Of a stretch of 64,000 nt of DNA, positions 23,011 to 36,202 are shown one piece after another. The notes below the pieces were generated by a model, which did not search any database, was not told the DNA's origin, and worked only from the letters and a program-made list of their open reading frames with translations. A program made the translations under genes and the position numbers. Source of the DNA: Niebla homalea (Eukaryota; Ascomycota; Lecanoromycetes; Lecanorales; Ramalinaceae); assembly GCA_019925105.1 (NCBI GenBank), contig JAHGAU010000010.1, positions 744,001 to 808,000 of the forward strand, written 5' to 3'. Numbering within the stretch: the stretch's first letter is position 1; each line of letters opens with the position of its first letter.

Positions 23011-25234
23011 TAAGGTAACTTATTACCGTAATTATTTTAAGAAATCCTTTTATATTAAAACCTTATTATTAAGTAAAAGTCTTATTCGTTAATTAATAAA
23101 ATTCTATAAGATTAATTAAAAAAAGATTTATAATTATTTTTATAATAATCCGATTAAAAAAGAAATTTAATTATTTTATCGATTATATTAGTTTAAATTA
23201 ATACTTATCTTAAGTTCTTAATATAATTAATTTTCTTATAGTTTTTAATTATTATATAATTCTTTATCTTTAATATATTATCCTTTTTTAAGTACCGTAA
23301 ACCTTTATTATATCTTTTATATACGATAAAAAATAACTTTATATTATTATTAATACGTATAATATTTTCTTTAAAATACTTTTAAGCGTTAAATTTCTTA
23401 TTAATACTTTATATTAAATATTCGATTAAATACGTTTAAACTTATAAGGTATTCCTTATTATATTAAGAATTCGTCTTTAATAATTACTTTATATATATA
23501 ATACTTAAACTTACGTTTTAATTCCGATATTAAAAAATTTAATATTAAAGGGTTTATATAAAATAAGTTTATATTATTAAATGTATTAAAAGATATAATA
23601 ATATAATAAAGTTAATTATAAATAAAATCTTTAAATAAAGTAAAATAATAATACTTCTTTTTATTAATAATTGATTAATTAATATAATACTTTATTTATT
23701 ATAATTAAAATAATTATAAAAATATTATAAATATATAAGCTTATAATAAAATTAATAATTATCCTTTACGTAAACCCTTTTAAGAAAAACCGTAAAAATT
23801 AATTTAAAATATTTATAAATAAAAATGACCTTAAAATATAATAAAAGCGTATTGGTATTAAAAAATTATCTTATAATTAAGTAATAAATAAATATACTTT
23901 ATATAATCCTTATAAAATAATTTTTAAAAGCTTATTTTAAAAGATGATTCTTAAAGAATAATTTCTTTTTAATTAAATTAAAATAATTTCTATATTATAT
24001 ATAATAAAGGTTTTTTTTTTACCTTTAATATAATCTTTATATTATTAAGCTCCTTAATATTTATATTTAAAAATAACCTTAAAGAAAAAAGTTTATATTT
24101 TAAAAACTATAATATTAAAAAATCAAAAAAGTTATAACGGGATTATATAGAAAATCCTTTAAAAGATAGTTTTAATATAAAATATTATTTATAAGTTAAA
24201 AAATAAAAGTACGTTTTATTAATATTCCTTAACGTTTTAATAATTAATAAAAGTTAAATACTATATGATATAAAATTCGTTAATTCTAAAAGTTTATAGT
24301 ATTAATAATATTAAAATTGAACTTTACGAGATTAATTAAAGAAATAATTAAAAAAATAAAGGATAAAAATATATATCAATTTTATTTTATAAGCTTCAAA
24401 GCGTTATAAGAAATTATAAAAGTTTATTTTATTAATAAATTTTAATATAAAATAATTTATAATAAGCTTTTAATATATAATTAGTATATATATCTTAATA
24501 ATTTTACTTATTATTATATATATAAGACGAATTGTATTAATATAGAAGAATATAGAATTAATTTAAACGTTTAAAAATAAATGATTCTTATTTAAAATTT
24601 AAATATTATTATAAAATTTTAATTTTAATTAATAAACTTAATTTAATAATTTTCTAAAATTATTAAATAATAAAATACTTAACTTTTATTATAATATTAT
24701 AAAAAAATTTTTATTAAATATATTAAGATTAATTATAATAATCTTTTTATTAATTATAACTTTAATTAAAGGGTTAAATTCCGATATATTTTTTAATTAA
24801 ATTTTTAGTTAAGTTATAAGTTTTTTAATTAAGAAAAATGAATTTTATAAAAGTAATATTATATTTAACTATATTTCTTAAATTAAAAACTCCTTATTAA
24901 GTTAAATATATCTTTTTTAATAAAGGTTATAATAGAAATTGTTATCCTTAAGAATTATAATTAATTTATTAATAACCGTAATAATACGTTAATAATTAAT
25001 AAGAATCTTATCCTTAAAGCTATTTATAATTAATATTTAAGCTTCTTTTATTTTTATTACGTTTATTAAAAGGTCTTAATTCTACTTTTTAAAATTATAA
25101 TCCTCCTATTAAGATATAAGTTTAAGTAATATTATTTACTCATTCTTTTTATAATCCTTATTATATAAAAATAACTTATAAATATAAGTAACTTTATTAC
25201 GTTAAATTATTTACTTTTATTTAAAGAAATATTT
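23011..25234. other. AT-rich unclassified remnant
   Basis: RIP-like sequence with residual codon texture but no domain I can name on either strand. It shares no obvious block with the LINE, Copia or Gypsy copies in this window. Probably another degraded transposon. Confidence 0.4.
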
Positions 25235-25239
25235 ATATA

Positions 25240-25414
25240 TGTCACGGTGTGAGGACTGCGATGCTGATAGCCAAGAGCCCAGTCAGTGCGCTAGGCCCAA
25301 TCGAGCCTAGCGCATGCCCTCCGCACACTTCCATGCATGCATACTGTACAATAGATTTCTCTTCATAGTTGAAATTCAGTCATATTCACCCTTACCCTTA
25401 CTGAGTCCCTGACA
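25240..25414 (+). repeat. Solo LTR, 175 bp TGTCACGG family
   Basis: Starts TGTCACGGTGTGAGGACTGC and ends GAGTCCCTGACA. Perfect 5 bp duplication ATATA at 25235-25239 and 25415-25419. No internal region, so it is a solo LTR left by LTR-LTR recombination. Composition is normal inside strongly RIP-like flanks. Related copies lie at 48397-48571 (+) and 50468-50642 (-). The family may belong to the Gypsy at 48397. Confidence 0.92.
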
Positions 25415-25419
25415 ATATA

Positions 25420-27900
25420 ACGGCGGTAAATCCTTATATAAATAATTAATCTTATATTTAATGAGTATAATAATAATTAGAAAACTTTAATTTCAATATA
25501 CTTCCTTAAAAAAATATATAAGAATTAGGAAATCGGGTATTTAATTTATTTATAATTTTTATATTTTACGTTATATAGATTTAATAGGGTTATATTATAA
25601 ATGTTTAATTCTTTTAAATTAAATTATTTTATAATTATATAATTAAATATTTTATATTTTAATTATATTTATTTAAAGCTTTTTAATATTAAACTTATTT
25701 AAGTTAATTTCCTTAATTTCCGTTTACGTTAAAAGCATTATAAATCTCGGATTTATTAAAATTAAATTAAATTTATATATATTATAATAAAGGCTTATAC
25801 TTATTATTACTTTATTATTACTTAAATCCTTTTATAATGGATTATTATTATCTTTTATTAACTTTAACTTTTACATTTTATTTAACTTAAGACCGTTATT
25901 TAAAGTGAAAACGTTAATATATTAAATATTAAGAATATTAATAATTATAAGCGTAATAAATATAAAGATATTTATATTAATTAATATACCGGTCATCTAT
26001 AACGTTCTTTTTAATTTATGTTTTTAATAAAACCTAATTTTTAATAATAACCTTTTTCCATTTATTAATTTTTTTTAACTTAAATAAATAATAGCTGAAA
26101 ACTATTTAATTTATAAACTTTATTTTTTAAAATTGTTATTTTAAAGGGTAAAATTAAGTAATATAATTACGTAATTTTATTATATTTAAATTTTATAAAA
26201 GCTTTTTTTCTGTTTTACGTTTCTTTTATGGATTAAACTTTTTATTACGTAATTTATAAGGTAAGTTATCCCAAAGAATAATATTATTAATCGTAAAAGA
26301 TTTATCCTATAAAAGTTCTTTTTCTATCTTAAGTTCTATTTACAAATTAAGCTTTTTATTACGTAACTTATAAAATATATTATCCTAAAAAGTAATATTA
26401 TTAATTATAAAAGACTTATCCTTTAAACAATTAATATATATAAAAAAAAGTACTTAAGCTTTAAACTTTTAAAACTTTTTATATATAACGATTACTTTTT
26501 TCGGATTTTACTTTAAGTAAGAAATTTATGAAAAAGTTCTTAAACTTCTTAATATAATTTATAATTATAAGACTTAAAACGATAATATATAAAAGTATTA
26601 AAATAAAAGATTACTTAATAAGTTATTTAATAATAAAAAAAGAAAGTAAGATATTAAAAATTTTAAATTAAGAATTTTAATAAATATATTAATAAATAAA
26701 ATATACGTTAAACTTAATTTATTAAAATTTCTAAGGTTAAATTCCGGGGTTAAGAATCTATAAAAAATCATATTTTAATTATTATAAAGATTAATATAAA
26801 TAATCCGGCTATAAGTTAAAATACTTATATTATTAAAATGATATATATTACGTATATTCCCGAGTTTTTAAAGTATTCTAAGGCCTTTTTTTTTAGTTAA
26901 TTAGAATTAAGGTTAACGTTATATAAACCTTATAAGGATTAAATAATATTATATTTAATAGCTTTAATTATTAAAAAGATGGGTAGAAAGGTTATTACTT
27001 GAAATATTAAGTAATAATAAGATAATACTTATTACTTTATATTATTTAACTTTTTTCTAAGTGAGTTTAAAGTATTTACTTTTTTAATATTAAGCTTAAA
27101 TAAATATAAGTCTTAACGGTATTAAAATTCACTATAAATCCATATTAATTAATAATTTTACCTTAAGAATCTCTTACTTTATACTTAACTATATTTATAT
27201 TTTATATTTAATTAATATCTATCCTTTATATCCTTTTTATATTAGATATTTAATAGATATTATTTTTATATTACTATATATATATTAAACCGCGTATAAT
27301 ATACCCGTATTAAATAAACTATTAAAAAATTATTTAAAGAGAGGGTTTAATTATTATTACGATAAGTATATAATATAAAGACTTTAAAAGGTTAAGGAAT
27401 ATTAATTAATAAGAAGAATCTAAAGTATAATTAAGGAGTAAATCCTTATTTTAAATATTATTATAATTATTAAGATTAATACAATTAATTTAATAAAAGT
27501 ATTACGTAAAATTAAGCGTTATTAAAAGTTGACCGAATTTTAATTCCTTTTTACGTTAATTATACGTTTATATAAATAGATTATTTATAATTAAACTCGT
27601 AAAAACGATTTCCGGTTTTAATGAATAATTATTTATATAATCCGAAAAGTAATAAAGGTATATTTTATCTCTTACTTTAAATATAAAATTATTAATATAA
27701 TTCCTTACACTTTATTAATTTTACGTTAAAAGTATATAATTTCGTTTATATTTACGTTAAACGTATTATTACCCAGGTTAAAGAAAATTAATTAGTTAAG
27801 GCAATAATATAAGCCAATAAGGCTTTCTTTTTTTTTACGTTTATAAGTTGATTAAGCTTTATATTATTATCTATAAATATATAGCCGTTAAGCGATTTAA
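25420..27900. other. AT-rich unclassified remnant
   Basis: RIP-like sequence without recognisable domain. The minus strand has the better codon texture, for example repeated 'DKSFTINNIxxWDN' type phrases at 26415-26220, but I cannot assign a family. Confidence 0.4.
26232..26430. repeat. 114 bp tandem duplication
   Basis: ATTAAACTTTTTATTACGTA at 26232 recurs as ATTAAGCTTTTTATTACGTA at 26346, and the similarity continues through both units. The period is a multiple of three (38 codons), which suggests it arose while the sequence still coded on the minus strand. Confidence 0.65.
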
Positions 27901-27908
27901 CTTATTAG

Positions 27909-28260
27909 TTTAAACGCGGTAATAAATCCCGTAATAATAAATCCCGTAATAATAAATCCCGTAATAATAAATCCCGAAGTAATAAATCCCGGGGTAATAG
28001 TACCGGGGGTGCTCTACGTAATCGTAATAATCGTAGTAATAATAATAGTGGTAATAAACCTTACCATAATAATAGCGGTAATAATAATAGCGATAATAAT
28101 AATAATAATAACGGGGGTAATAAAAATACTAATAACGATAATAATAATATTTATACGGATATTATAAATACTTAGGGGGAAAATAATAATACTTAAAGGG
28201 ATATAAATACTTAAAGGGATATAAATGCTTAAAGGGATGTAAATACTTAAGGGGAGAATA
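27909..28260 (+). repeat. Asn-rich coding-type minisatellite
   Basis: A 15-bp unit, CGTAATAATAAATCC, is repeated about four times from 27922. It grades into AAT-rich triplet sequence and then 18-bp AATACTTAAAGGGATATA units (about 28180-28256). Read on the plus strand it stays open for some 85 codons (27909 to a TAG near 28172) as NNKSR repeats followed by Asn/Gly/Ser. The period is a multiple of three, so it may be a low-complexity tail of a lost protein. No start codon or domain was seen. Confidence 0.6.
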
Positions 28261-28461
28261 ATATTAATACTAATACTAATATTAATATAAATATATAAAT
28301 AATTAAGATTATTATTATAAGAAGTACTATAATCATTATTATATTTATCGTAATCTTTAAAAAGCAGAATTAATGAATAGTTCTTTCCTTAATTTTAATT
28401 AATTAATCTCTATTAAATAATATTTTAATAATAAATATTGGGATCTTAATATATTTTTATT

Positions 28462-28565
28462 TTATCCCGGCGGGATAAAGATAAGATAAGATAAAATATA
28501 GCCTTATCTTATCTTATACGGGATGGGATATACATTGCCAAATCCCGTCCCATCCCGTCCCGCTT
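28462..28565. repeat. GATAA-type hairpin and CGGGATGGGA inverted repeats
   Basis: CGGGATAAAGATAAGATAAG (28472-28491) faces CCTTATCTTATCTTATACGG (28502 onward) across a few bases, giving a long stem. It is followed by GGGATGGGATATACATTGCC and then CCCGTCCCATCCCGTCCCG, a second stem. A short TATCCCGGCGGGATA palindrome opens the block. No element could be delimited. Confidence 0.65.
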
Positions 28566-28799
28566 CCCGGAGTATTCTCCTTTACCCGCCTTCTTAATAA
28601 TGTTAATCCATAATACTTTAATTAATATTTTTAAGGCGAAGCTTAAGAATGATATAAGTTATTTAATAAGATAATAAGAGCCGGTATTGATATCAATATA
28701 AAGTTTTAATTATAAGAGCTCGAAAAGAGATTTGGATATATAGCTGGGAAAACCCCAGTCCAGCATAATACCCCGTCTAACACCCCGCAAGACACAAAT
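28566..28799. other. Mixed-composition spacer, nothing identified
   Basis: Partly normal composition (for example AAAACCCCAGTCCAGC near 28752). It is not homologous to the 53209-54763 element, which begins to match only near 28800. Confidence 0.35.
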
Positions 28800-29559
28800 A
28801 CGTCCTTATAACCTTTACAGTTAATTCCTTAATAAATTCAATCTTAGACGGTTCAGTAATAAGCACCTGAGCCACGGCGTCTACCTATAATAATAAGATT
28901 CAAGGAAAAGGTGGACTATAAATATACCGGATTATATGTTATACGTTACCTCTTAAAGCCTATCTATGAATTTAACACTATTATTATAATTTTAATACTC
29001 TTAACAAGCCTAACATAGCTTTAATATTAAGCCTTTTACTCTTATAATATTTACTTTTAGAGCAACTTAAGGTTACCGGGCCTTATTTATAAACTCGACT
29101 TCGGGATTACCTCGAAGATTACGTTTTTAAGCGATTCAGAGCCCAAAAAACCACGATTATCTCCCAGGTATAATTACGATAATTGCCCGGCTTAATTTTT
29201 TTCTCGATTTTTTAACTTTTACCCATTATTATACATTAATACTTAACCATTATTTTAGACAATCGCTCCTATACTAGCTCGGACCTTTATATATATATTC
29301 TCTACGTCCGAGAAGCTTATTATAATATTTTTAATAATGAATTATTCTTGGGGTAAGAGAATTTTTTATTAATAACAATTTATTAAGGCATTAGTAAAGC
29401 TGATCCTTAGACCTTAGCCTTACCGGAGCGGAGCGGCTCTACCCTATTCCGCTTGCTTGGCCCACGCAACTTCATATTTATAACAGCCATATAGTTAGCT
29501 ACCTACTTAACAATCATACATATTACTTATTACCCACCCTTTCTACTGAGCACGCCACA
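28800..29559 (+). mobile_element. Truncated non-autonomous LTR element, 3' half
   Basis: Matches, in opposite orientation, the interior and one LTR of the complete element at 53209-54763. Shared blocks include GACGG-TT-A-TAA...CACCTGAGCCACGG near 28850 and ATATACCGGATTATATGTTA near 28920. The right-hand LTR is 29381-29559. The left LTR and left interior are missing. Confidence 0.7.
29381..29559 (+). repeat. LTR of the truncated non-autonomous element
   Basis: TATTAAGGCATTAGTAAAGC to TGAGCACGCCACA. It aligns with the reverse complement of 53209-53376 (TGTTAGGATCTCAGCATAGC to TGAGCACGCCACA). The outer part is hardly RIP-mutated. Confidence 0.75.
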
Positions 29560-30369
29560 AATACTTTTAAAATGTTATAAGTATTAAAGCTTAAAAAAAG
29601 AATTCATAAATAAATTTAATTTTATCAAGAATAATAGTTCCCCGGAAAGCGTTATACGTTATATAAAAAAAATATTTAATAACCCTTAATTAAGTAGTAG
29701 ATAATAAAATTTATTATTTTGTATTATATTTATAATATTTTGTCTTATTTAATTTTTTTAGAAGATGAAATATATACTATTTATTATATTATTATTAATA
29801 ATATTTTTAATAATCACAACAGGAATTTAGTTTTATTAAGGTTAACTTTTATATAACTTTTTATTAAAGAATTATAACCGGTTCCGTTGAGTTTAATAAG
29901 AAGCCGTAAAAAACGTTATAGTATTTATAAATATTAATAATAAAATTCATTATAATAAAAATAATAAATAAATAGATCTTAAAGTAAAGAATAAATTACT
30001 TTTAAATTTATATTATAGGTATTAAATCCCAAGTATAAGGAATAGGAAATTAGAGTTATAATATGTTAAGTTATTCTTGATTATCTATAAGGTTAAGAAC
30101 CTGATTTATAGATTTATAAATTAAATTTATTTAAAAATATATATATTTATCTTATTATCTTTATAGTATAATCAAAACCCGTTAAAGTTTATAATTCCTT
30201 TAAACGTTTTTTTAAATTATATTTATTTTCTTTATAAATAACTTATTTAACGATAAATTATTTTATAAAATTAACAAGTTATTAAATAAACGTATTATAT
30301 TAAAGGGATATATAAATTATTTAATTAAATAGAAAAATTTACGGGTATATATATAATTAATAATTATCT
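29560..30369. other. AT-rich stretch, no recognisable feature
   Basis: RIP-like, with no repeat shared within the window and no domain recognised. Confidence 0.4.
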
Positions 30370-30619
30370 AAATTAAACCTATGAATAAGAATTTGAGGAT
30401 GGCGACGAACAAAGCGACCTTAAAGGTCTAAAACGATACGTACACGCATAGCTCTAATAACAGTGAAGGAAGTATATTAAGTACGATAAATAGAAATAAT
30501 ATAATGGTTAAGAATAAAGTAATAAACGGGTAAGTAACTTATATTAATAGAAACGGTAACAACGTATATAAATAATATAATAATAATAAGCCGGATAACG
30601 TTTAAAATAAATAAAGGAA

Positions 30620-32220
30620 TTAAGGTTAATAAAATATATATATTAAAGCACATAAAACGTATAATAATAATACGGAGGTAATAGGTAAATAAGGGGGTAG
30701 GAAGGCCGATATGGTATTAATAATAAAGGATATAAGTGGGGGAAAAGGCAGAAAGATTATAATAAAAGTATTATTAAGGGTATATAAAAGGGAAATAAAG
30801 CTAATAAGGAAAATAAGATTTTAAAAGATTAAAAGTAAAAAGCGGAGACAATATATTGCCCGATGAATAAAGGCGAAAAAGCGGTAAAAGAGATAATAAA
30901 AACTTTAAAAGGACTTTTTACGGTAAAGTGGAAGGATATTATATTAAAGATTTAACTAATATTATAGATTAAATTAAAAAACGTAGAAGACTTTTATATA
31001 AAAATAAAAATAAAATTAAGGAAAACGGAGCGCTTATAAGGCTTTTAAAAGGCGGAAGCAAAAATATTAATAAAGGGTAAAAACGGCGGCTTAAAATTAA
31101 GGGTACGAAATAAAAATATAAAGGTAATAGTCCTTTAAGTAAAAGAAAGTTAAACGATAAAAATAATAAAAATGGTACTTACGGTAAAGAATAAAAAAAT
31201 AACGGAGGAAAAAACAGCTATATTAAAAAAGGTGAGAATAATAATAATCTGCTTATTTAATAATAAGGAAAAAAACGCGGTTACGGAAGTAAACCTATTA
31301 TAATTAATAAAGGTTTTTAAAATAATAACGGAATTATTAATAAAATAAATTATTATAATACGTAAATTATAAAGTAAAAATATTTTCCTTAATATAACGT
31401 TTTTAAAAATAAAAAAAAGCTTAAAAAGGTTTAAAGCTTAAATTAATAAGGAAGAATATAAGTTAATTAAGGTTTTAAGGTAATCGTTTACTATTATAAT
31501 AAATAAAATATACTTTTTATATTTTATAAAAACCGAAAAAAAGGCTACATTAAGGAATAAAAAAAAAGAATATAATTCTTTATTTAAAGCTTAAAATCGT
31601 TAATTATAAGCTTTTTCCGGTAATAAAAAGACTTAATTCTTTAAAATACGTAAAGAAATATTTTACCGTTATATTAAGTATAACGTTAATAAAAATATAT
31701 AATAATATTCTAAATAAAAATATTATTAAAAGGGGATTTCTTAAGATAACTTAACTATAAAATAAGACGGCGGATATTTATTAATATTTTAAATATTAAA
31801 GTTATAAATATATTATTATAAAATATATAATTTATATTAAAAGTTATAATATTTATAAGTATATAAAGTTAATAATTAAGGGGCTTATAAAGGGCGCGCT
31901 TAAATACGCCGTATATAATAAGGAAGAATATTTAATATAGGATTTTAAATATATAATAAAAACTAAAAAAACTAAACGTAAGGAAACCTAAATAATCGTG
32001 AAAATCTAACGGTATAATACGTACGGAATTAATTTAACGGATTAATTAAAAATAACCTTAAGACGTAAACTTAACCAATTAAATAATAAAGGGTAAATAA
32101 CGATAATAAATAAAATAAAGAAAAAAAAGCTTTTTATAATCCCGACTTTAAAGGCCGGCCGTCTTATATTTTTAATAATAGTTAAAAAGGTATTAAGTTA
32201 AAAAACATTTAATTTTAATA
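30620..32220 (+). pseudogene. LINE copy B ORF1 remnant
   Basis: Aligns with ORF1 of copy A. The zinc-knuckle region lies near 31770-31860, again with Cys codons changed to Tyr. Some short deletions relative to A are visible near the knuckle: the A segment TATTTTAATATTATAAAATA is shortened here. Confidence 0.65.
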
Positions 32221-32259
32221 AAAAGTTTATAACCTAAACGGGTATAAATAAAGGAGCCC

Positions 32260-35200
32260 TTATAAAAATTAATATATAATATATTAACGTTTTTAAGAAT
32301 AATATAATATAACGTCCGTAATAAAAGAATTAAAATAATAATACCAATATTTAAGTTTAAAGAAGTTAAAAACGTTAATATTATAGTAATATAGGAATTA
32401 CTATGTAGTTTATATATATATTTATTTATTAACCTAAAAAAAAGGTTTTACTTAACCTTTAAGGGGAATAAGATAATTAAAATATGCTTTTTTATAAATA
32501 AGCGGCTTAACATAAATAATTAAAATATTATTTATTACGGTAGAAATTTTTATATACTCCGTATTATAAAAAAAAAGGGGACTTAAAAGGTAACCTTAAT
32601 ATTTATAACGCATATAATCCGTTATTAATTAATAAAGAAAGACCGTTTGTAATACCGTTATTTAAAAAGGTCTTAATTACCTTAAGCGAATATATATTGC
32701 TTAAAGACTTTAATTTATATTATTATATATAAAACGAAGAAGGATATACGATAAATTATATTAAATCGGATGATTTATTAATAATTATTATTTAAGTTAA
32801 CTTCTTATTATTAATATTATAAGGGATTATTACGTAAAAAAGTTATAAGTTTAAAATAATAATTAATTTAACTTTTAATACGGAAAAAATTATTAATACG
32901 GTTATAATACATAAGTTACGAAAGGACTTAAAGTATAACTTAAATTATATATTAATATAAATAAGCTTAAATTAAACCGTTAATATAACCTTATTATTAC
33001 CGGTAAAAAGGGCGTAAAAAACGGTTAAGAAAATAAAATTTATATAAAAGCGGAGGAGATAATAATATAATTTACGGACCTCTTTTAATTAAATAATAAA
33101 AACCGGATCGATTTTTTTATAAAGTAAATAATAAAGGTATTAAACGAGGTAATTAATAAAGTAATCCTGATAATAAAGCCTTTTTAAAGAGTTAAAATTT
33201 ATTAAAATAAAGGGTATATAACCGCGATTATAAAAGTAAAAAAATTAATAAAATAAACTTTTAAATATAGGAATTAAAAGATACTTAATTAACTAAAAGT
33301 TACTTAAAAAGAAAAAGAGAAAACTATTAAAAAAGCTAAATAAATATATTTTCGGTTTATAATATATAACTTAACGGTTTTATTTTATAATATTTAAAAG
33401 TTAACGAAGTATAATAAAAAATAAAGTAAGAAATTAAAGTTTATTTTTAAATTTTTACCCCTTAAAAAACCCAATAATATATTAATTAATATCTTTAATA
33501 ATAAGATTAAAGCCCTTAAAGGATTATTTTTCCCCCCTTTATTAAAAATTTACTTAAATAATATCGACGGTATTATATATTTTAACCTTATATTAATAGA
33601 TAAGGTAATAATATAAGATATAATAATTAAAACGATTAATAAATTAAAAAAGGATAAAGCCTTAAAACCGAATAAGATCCTTAATAAATTTTTATTAATA
33701 ATAATATTGCCGTTTAAGAGGGTTTTTATTTATTTCTTTTAAGTATACCTAAACGTCGGTTATTACTTACGTAAATTTAAAAAAAATAAAAATAATTATC
33801 TTTAAGAAGCTTATTAAGCCGGATTACTTTAAAGTAAAGTTTTATAAATTTATTATACTTTTTTATATATTAAAAAAAACCTTTAAAAACGGTAATAATG
33901 AAAATCCTTAGTAATTATATAGAGAATTACGGACTTCTTTTTAATTAATAAATAAAAATAAGGAAAAATCGGTTAATAAAAATAACCTTTAAAGGATTAA
34001 TTAATAACGTATATATAATATAAGGTTACGGGAAAAAATATATTATAAATCTTTTTTTCTTTTAATATTATAAGTACCTTTAATAAAGTAAATTATTAAA
34101 AATTATTATATAACTTAAGGAAGAAGGAAATATTTTCTTTTTTAATTGAATAAATAAAGAATTTCTTAAATGATAACGTTACGTTAATTAACCTAAGATA
34201 AAAAATAAGTTTAATAAAGCCCGTTATAATAAGGATTCCTTAAGAATTGCTTATTTTTTTTATATTATTTTTATTCTTTAACGGTTTATTAATCGAGAAA
34301 CTAATTAAGTTAAAATAAAAAGTTTAAGTTAAAAACTTTATCGATAACGTTTATTTTTTAATTTATAATACCTTTATATATATAAATTATTTAAAATTAA
34401 AATAAACTTATAAAGTTTATTTTTAATAAATGAAAACTTATAAAACTTAATTCGCGCCGTATAAGTAAAAATTCATTTATATAATTAAAAGCTTAAAGTT
34501 ATATAATATAATAATTATAATAAACTTAAATAGAATTACGGTAAAACCGGATATTAATATTAAAGTTTTTAACATTTAATTAAATAAAAAGCTTAATTAA
34601 AAAAACTATATAAGAAAAATTTAAAAGAAAATAACTTTGTAAGAAAAAGGTTTTATTTATTTTATTATATTAATATAAAAAGTTATATTATAGAAAGCCT
34701 AAACTATTTATTAAGTTATAATAAAGTTAATTATAATATATACTATAGTTATCTAATATATATTTAAGGGTACTTTAGGATATAAAAAAAAGTTTATTTA
34801 AATATTATAGAAAGTTTAAAACTGATATTTAAGAATAATTAATAATATTTATAAAGTAATTTTTATTTTAATATTAAAGTTTAAGGTCTTTATATTATTA
34901 ATTAAAGTTTCGTTAAATTAAATAATCGCTTAAATAAGGTTAAAAAAATATATATACTTAATTATAATAATAAAAAACGGACGGATCCATTAGAATCTTA
35001 ATAAGTTTTAAGTCAAAAAGAATAAATTAAAGATATTTATCCTTTTTCCTATTAAGATAAAATAGGAATAAATTAAGAAAAAGTTAATTTTATTAATATC
35101 TCGGAAGTTAATTTAAGCGTATATAAATTCTTATTAAATATAAGAAAGATTAAAATTAAAAGGATTTAAAAAGCGAAGATTATAATAATTACCTTATAAA

Positions 35201-36120
35201 TTATAATAAAGTAAATTAAACGTTAATAAAAATATAAGGACTTTATATTTTAAAGTTATTATTATTTAATTTTTAATAATAAAAAGATTATTAATAAATA
35301 TCTTTATTATTATAATATTATAAAAAAAAGTAATAACGTATTAATAATTTAACTCCGGATAAATAAAAACGGTTTAATTTACTTCTTATTTATTATATAT
35401 ATCGGAAATCGGATAAACGTTAAATATAAATATAAATAAAGAGAATAAAACGTTATATACGTTTTTATTTCTTATTTTTATTTACGGAAGTTAAATTAAA
35501 ACTTATCGTAAAAGTTAATATTTATAATTATTGTTAAATATTATTTATAAAATAAAGTATTGAAATAATTGTTAAATTTATAATACTTATTAAATTATTA
35601 TTATAATTTAACTTTATTATAAAGATAAATAAGGTTACCGAAGATTTTAAGGAAAAGGCCCGTTACCGGTTAAGGAAGAAAAAAGAAATAAAACCCGGTT
35701 ATATTAATTATATAAACCAGAAAATATCTTTTATAATTATAAAAATATAATAATAAATATTTATTAAAAGTCTTTAAAGAAGTTAATAACAATAATAATA
35801 TAAAAGGGATATATATTAAGTACGTAAGTATTAATAAGGATATTTAAAGGTATTATATAAGGTTAAAATAATATAAATATATAAAGGAACGGAAAAATAA
35901 CGAATTTAAAAATAGCCTTTATAAAGATATAATCATAATATTATGGATTTTCTTAAGGGAGTTAAAATATAAGAAATATATAAATAAATTACTATTCTTT
36001 AAACGGCCGTTAATATCCTTTACTTTAAGGGGTAAAAAGTAAAGGCCTGGTGGACGCTGGTTTTTACCCTAACGTTATAAGTACCAGGTTTTTGCGGTTA
36101 TTAGTAAGGCTAAAAGGCCG
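32260..36120 (+). pseudogene. LINE copy B ORF2 remnant
   Basis: Endonuclease block near 32578-32625 and reverse transcriptase with the altered GxPQGSP block near 34230-34280. The catalytic site reads IDNVYFLIYN near 34340-34370 (the FVDD motif with one Asp changed to Asn). Stops are dense. The last ~50 bp before the tail (GGCCGCGTATTAAGGAACGC onward) match copies A and C closely. Confidence 0.75.
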
Positions 36121-36202
36121 CGTATTAAGGAACGCCGGAATTAACTTAGCTAGATCCGTAATATAAATCAATCAATCAATCAATCAATCAAATTAAACCT
36201 AT

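Larger units (their letters stand above)
30383..36189 (+). mobile_element. Tad1-like LINE, copy B (full length)
   Basis: An uninterrupted copy of about 5.8 kb. The family 5' end GATGGCGACGAACAAAG lies near 30398 and the (AATC)n tail is 36168-36189. A perfect 13 bp duplication AAATTAAACCTAT lies at 30370-30382 and 36190-36202. Colinear with copy A up to the Gypsy site and with copy C throughout. Heavily RIP-mutated: no open frame of any length remains on the sense strand. Confidence 0.92.
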
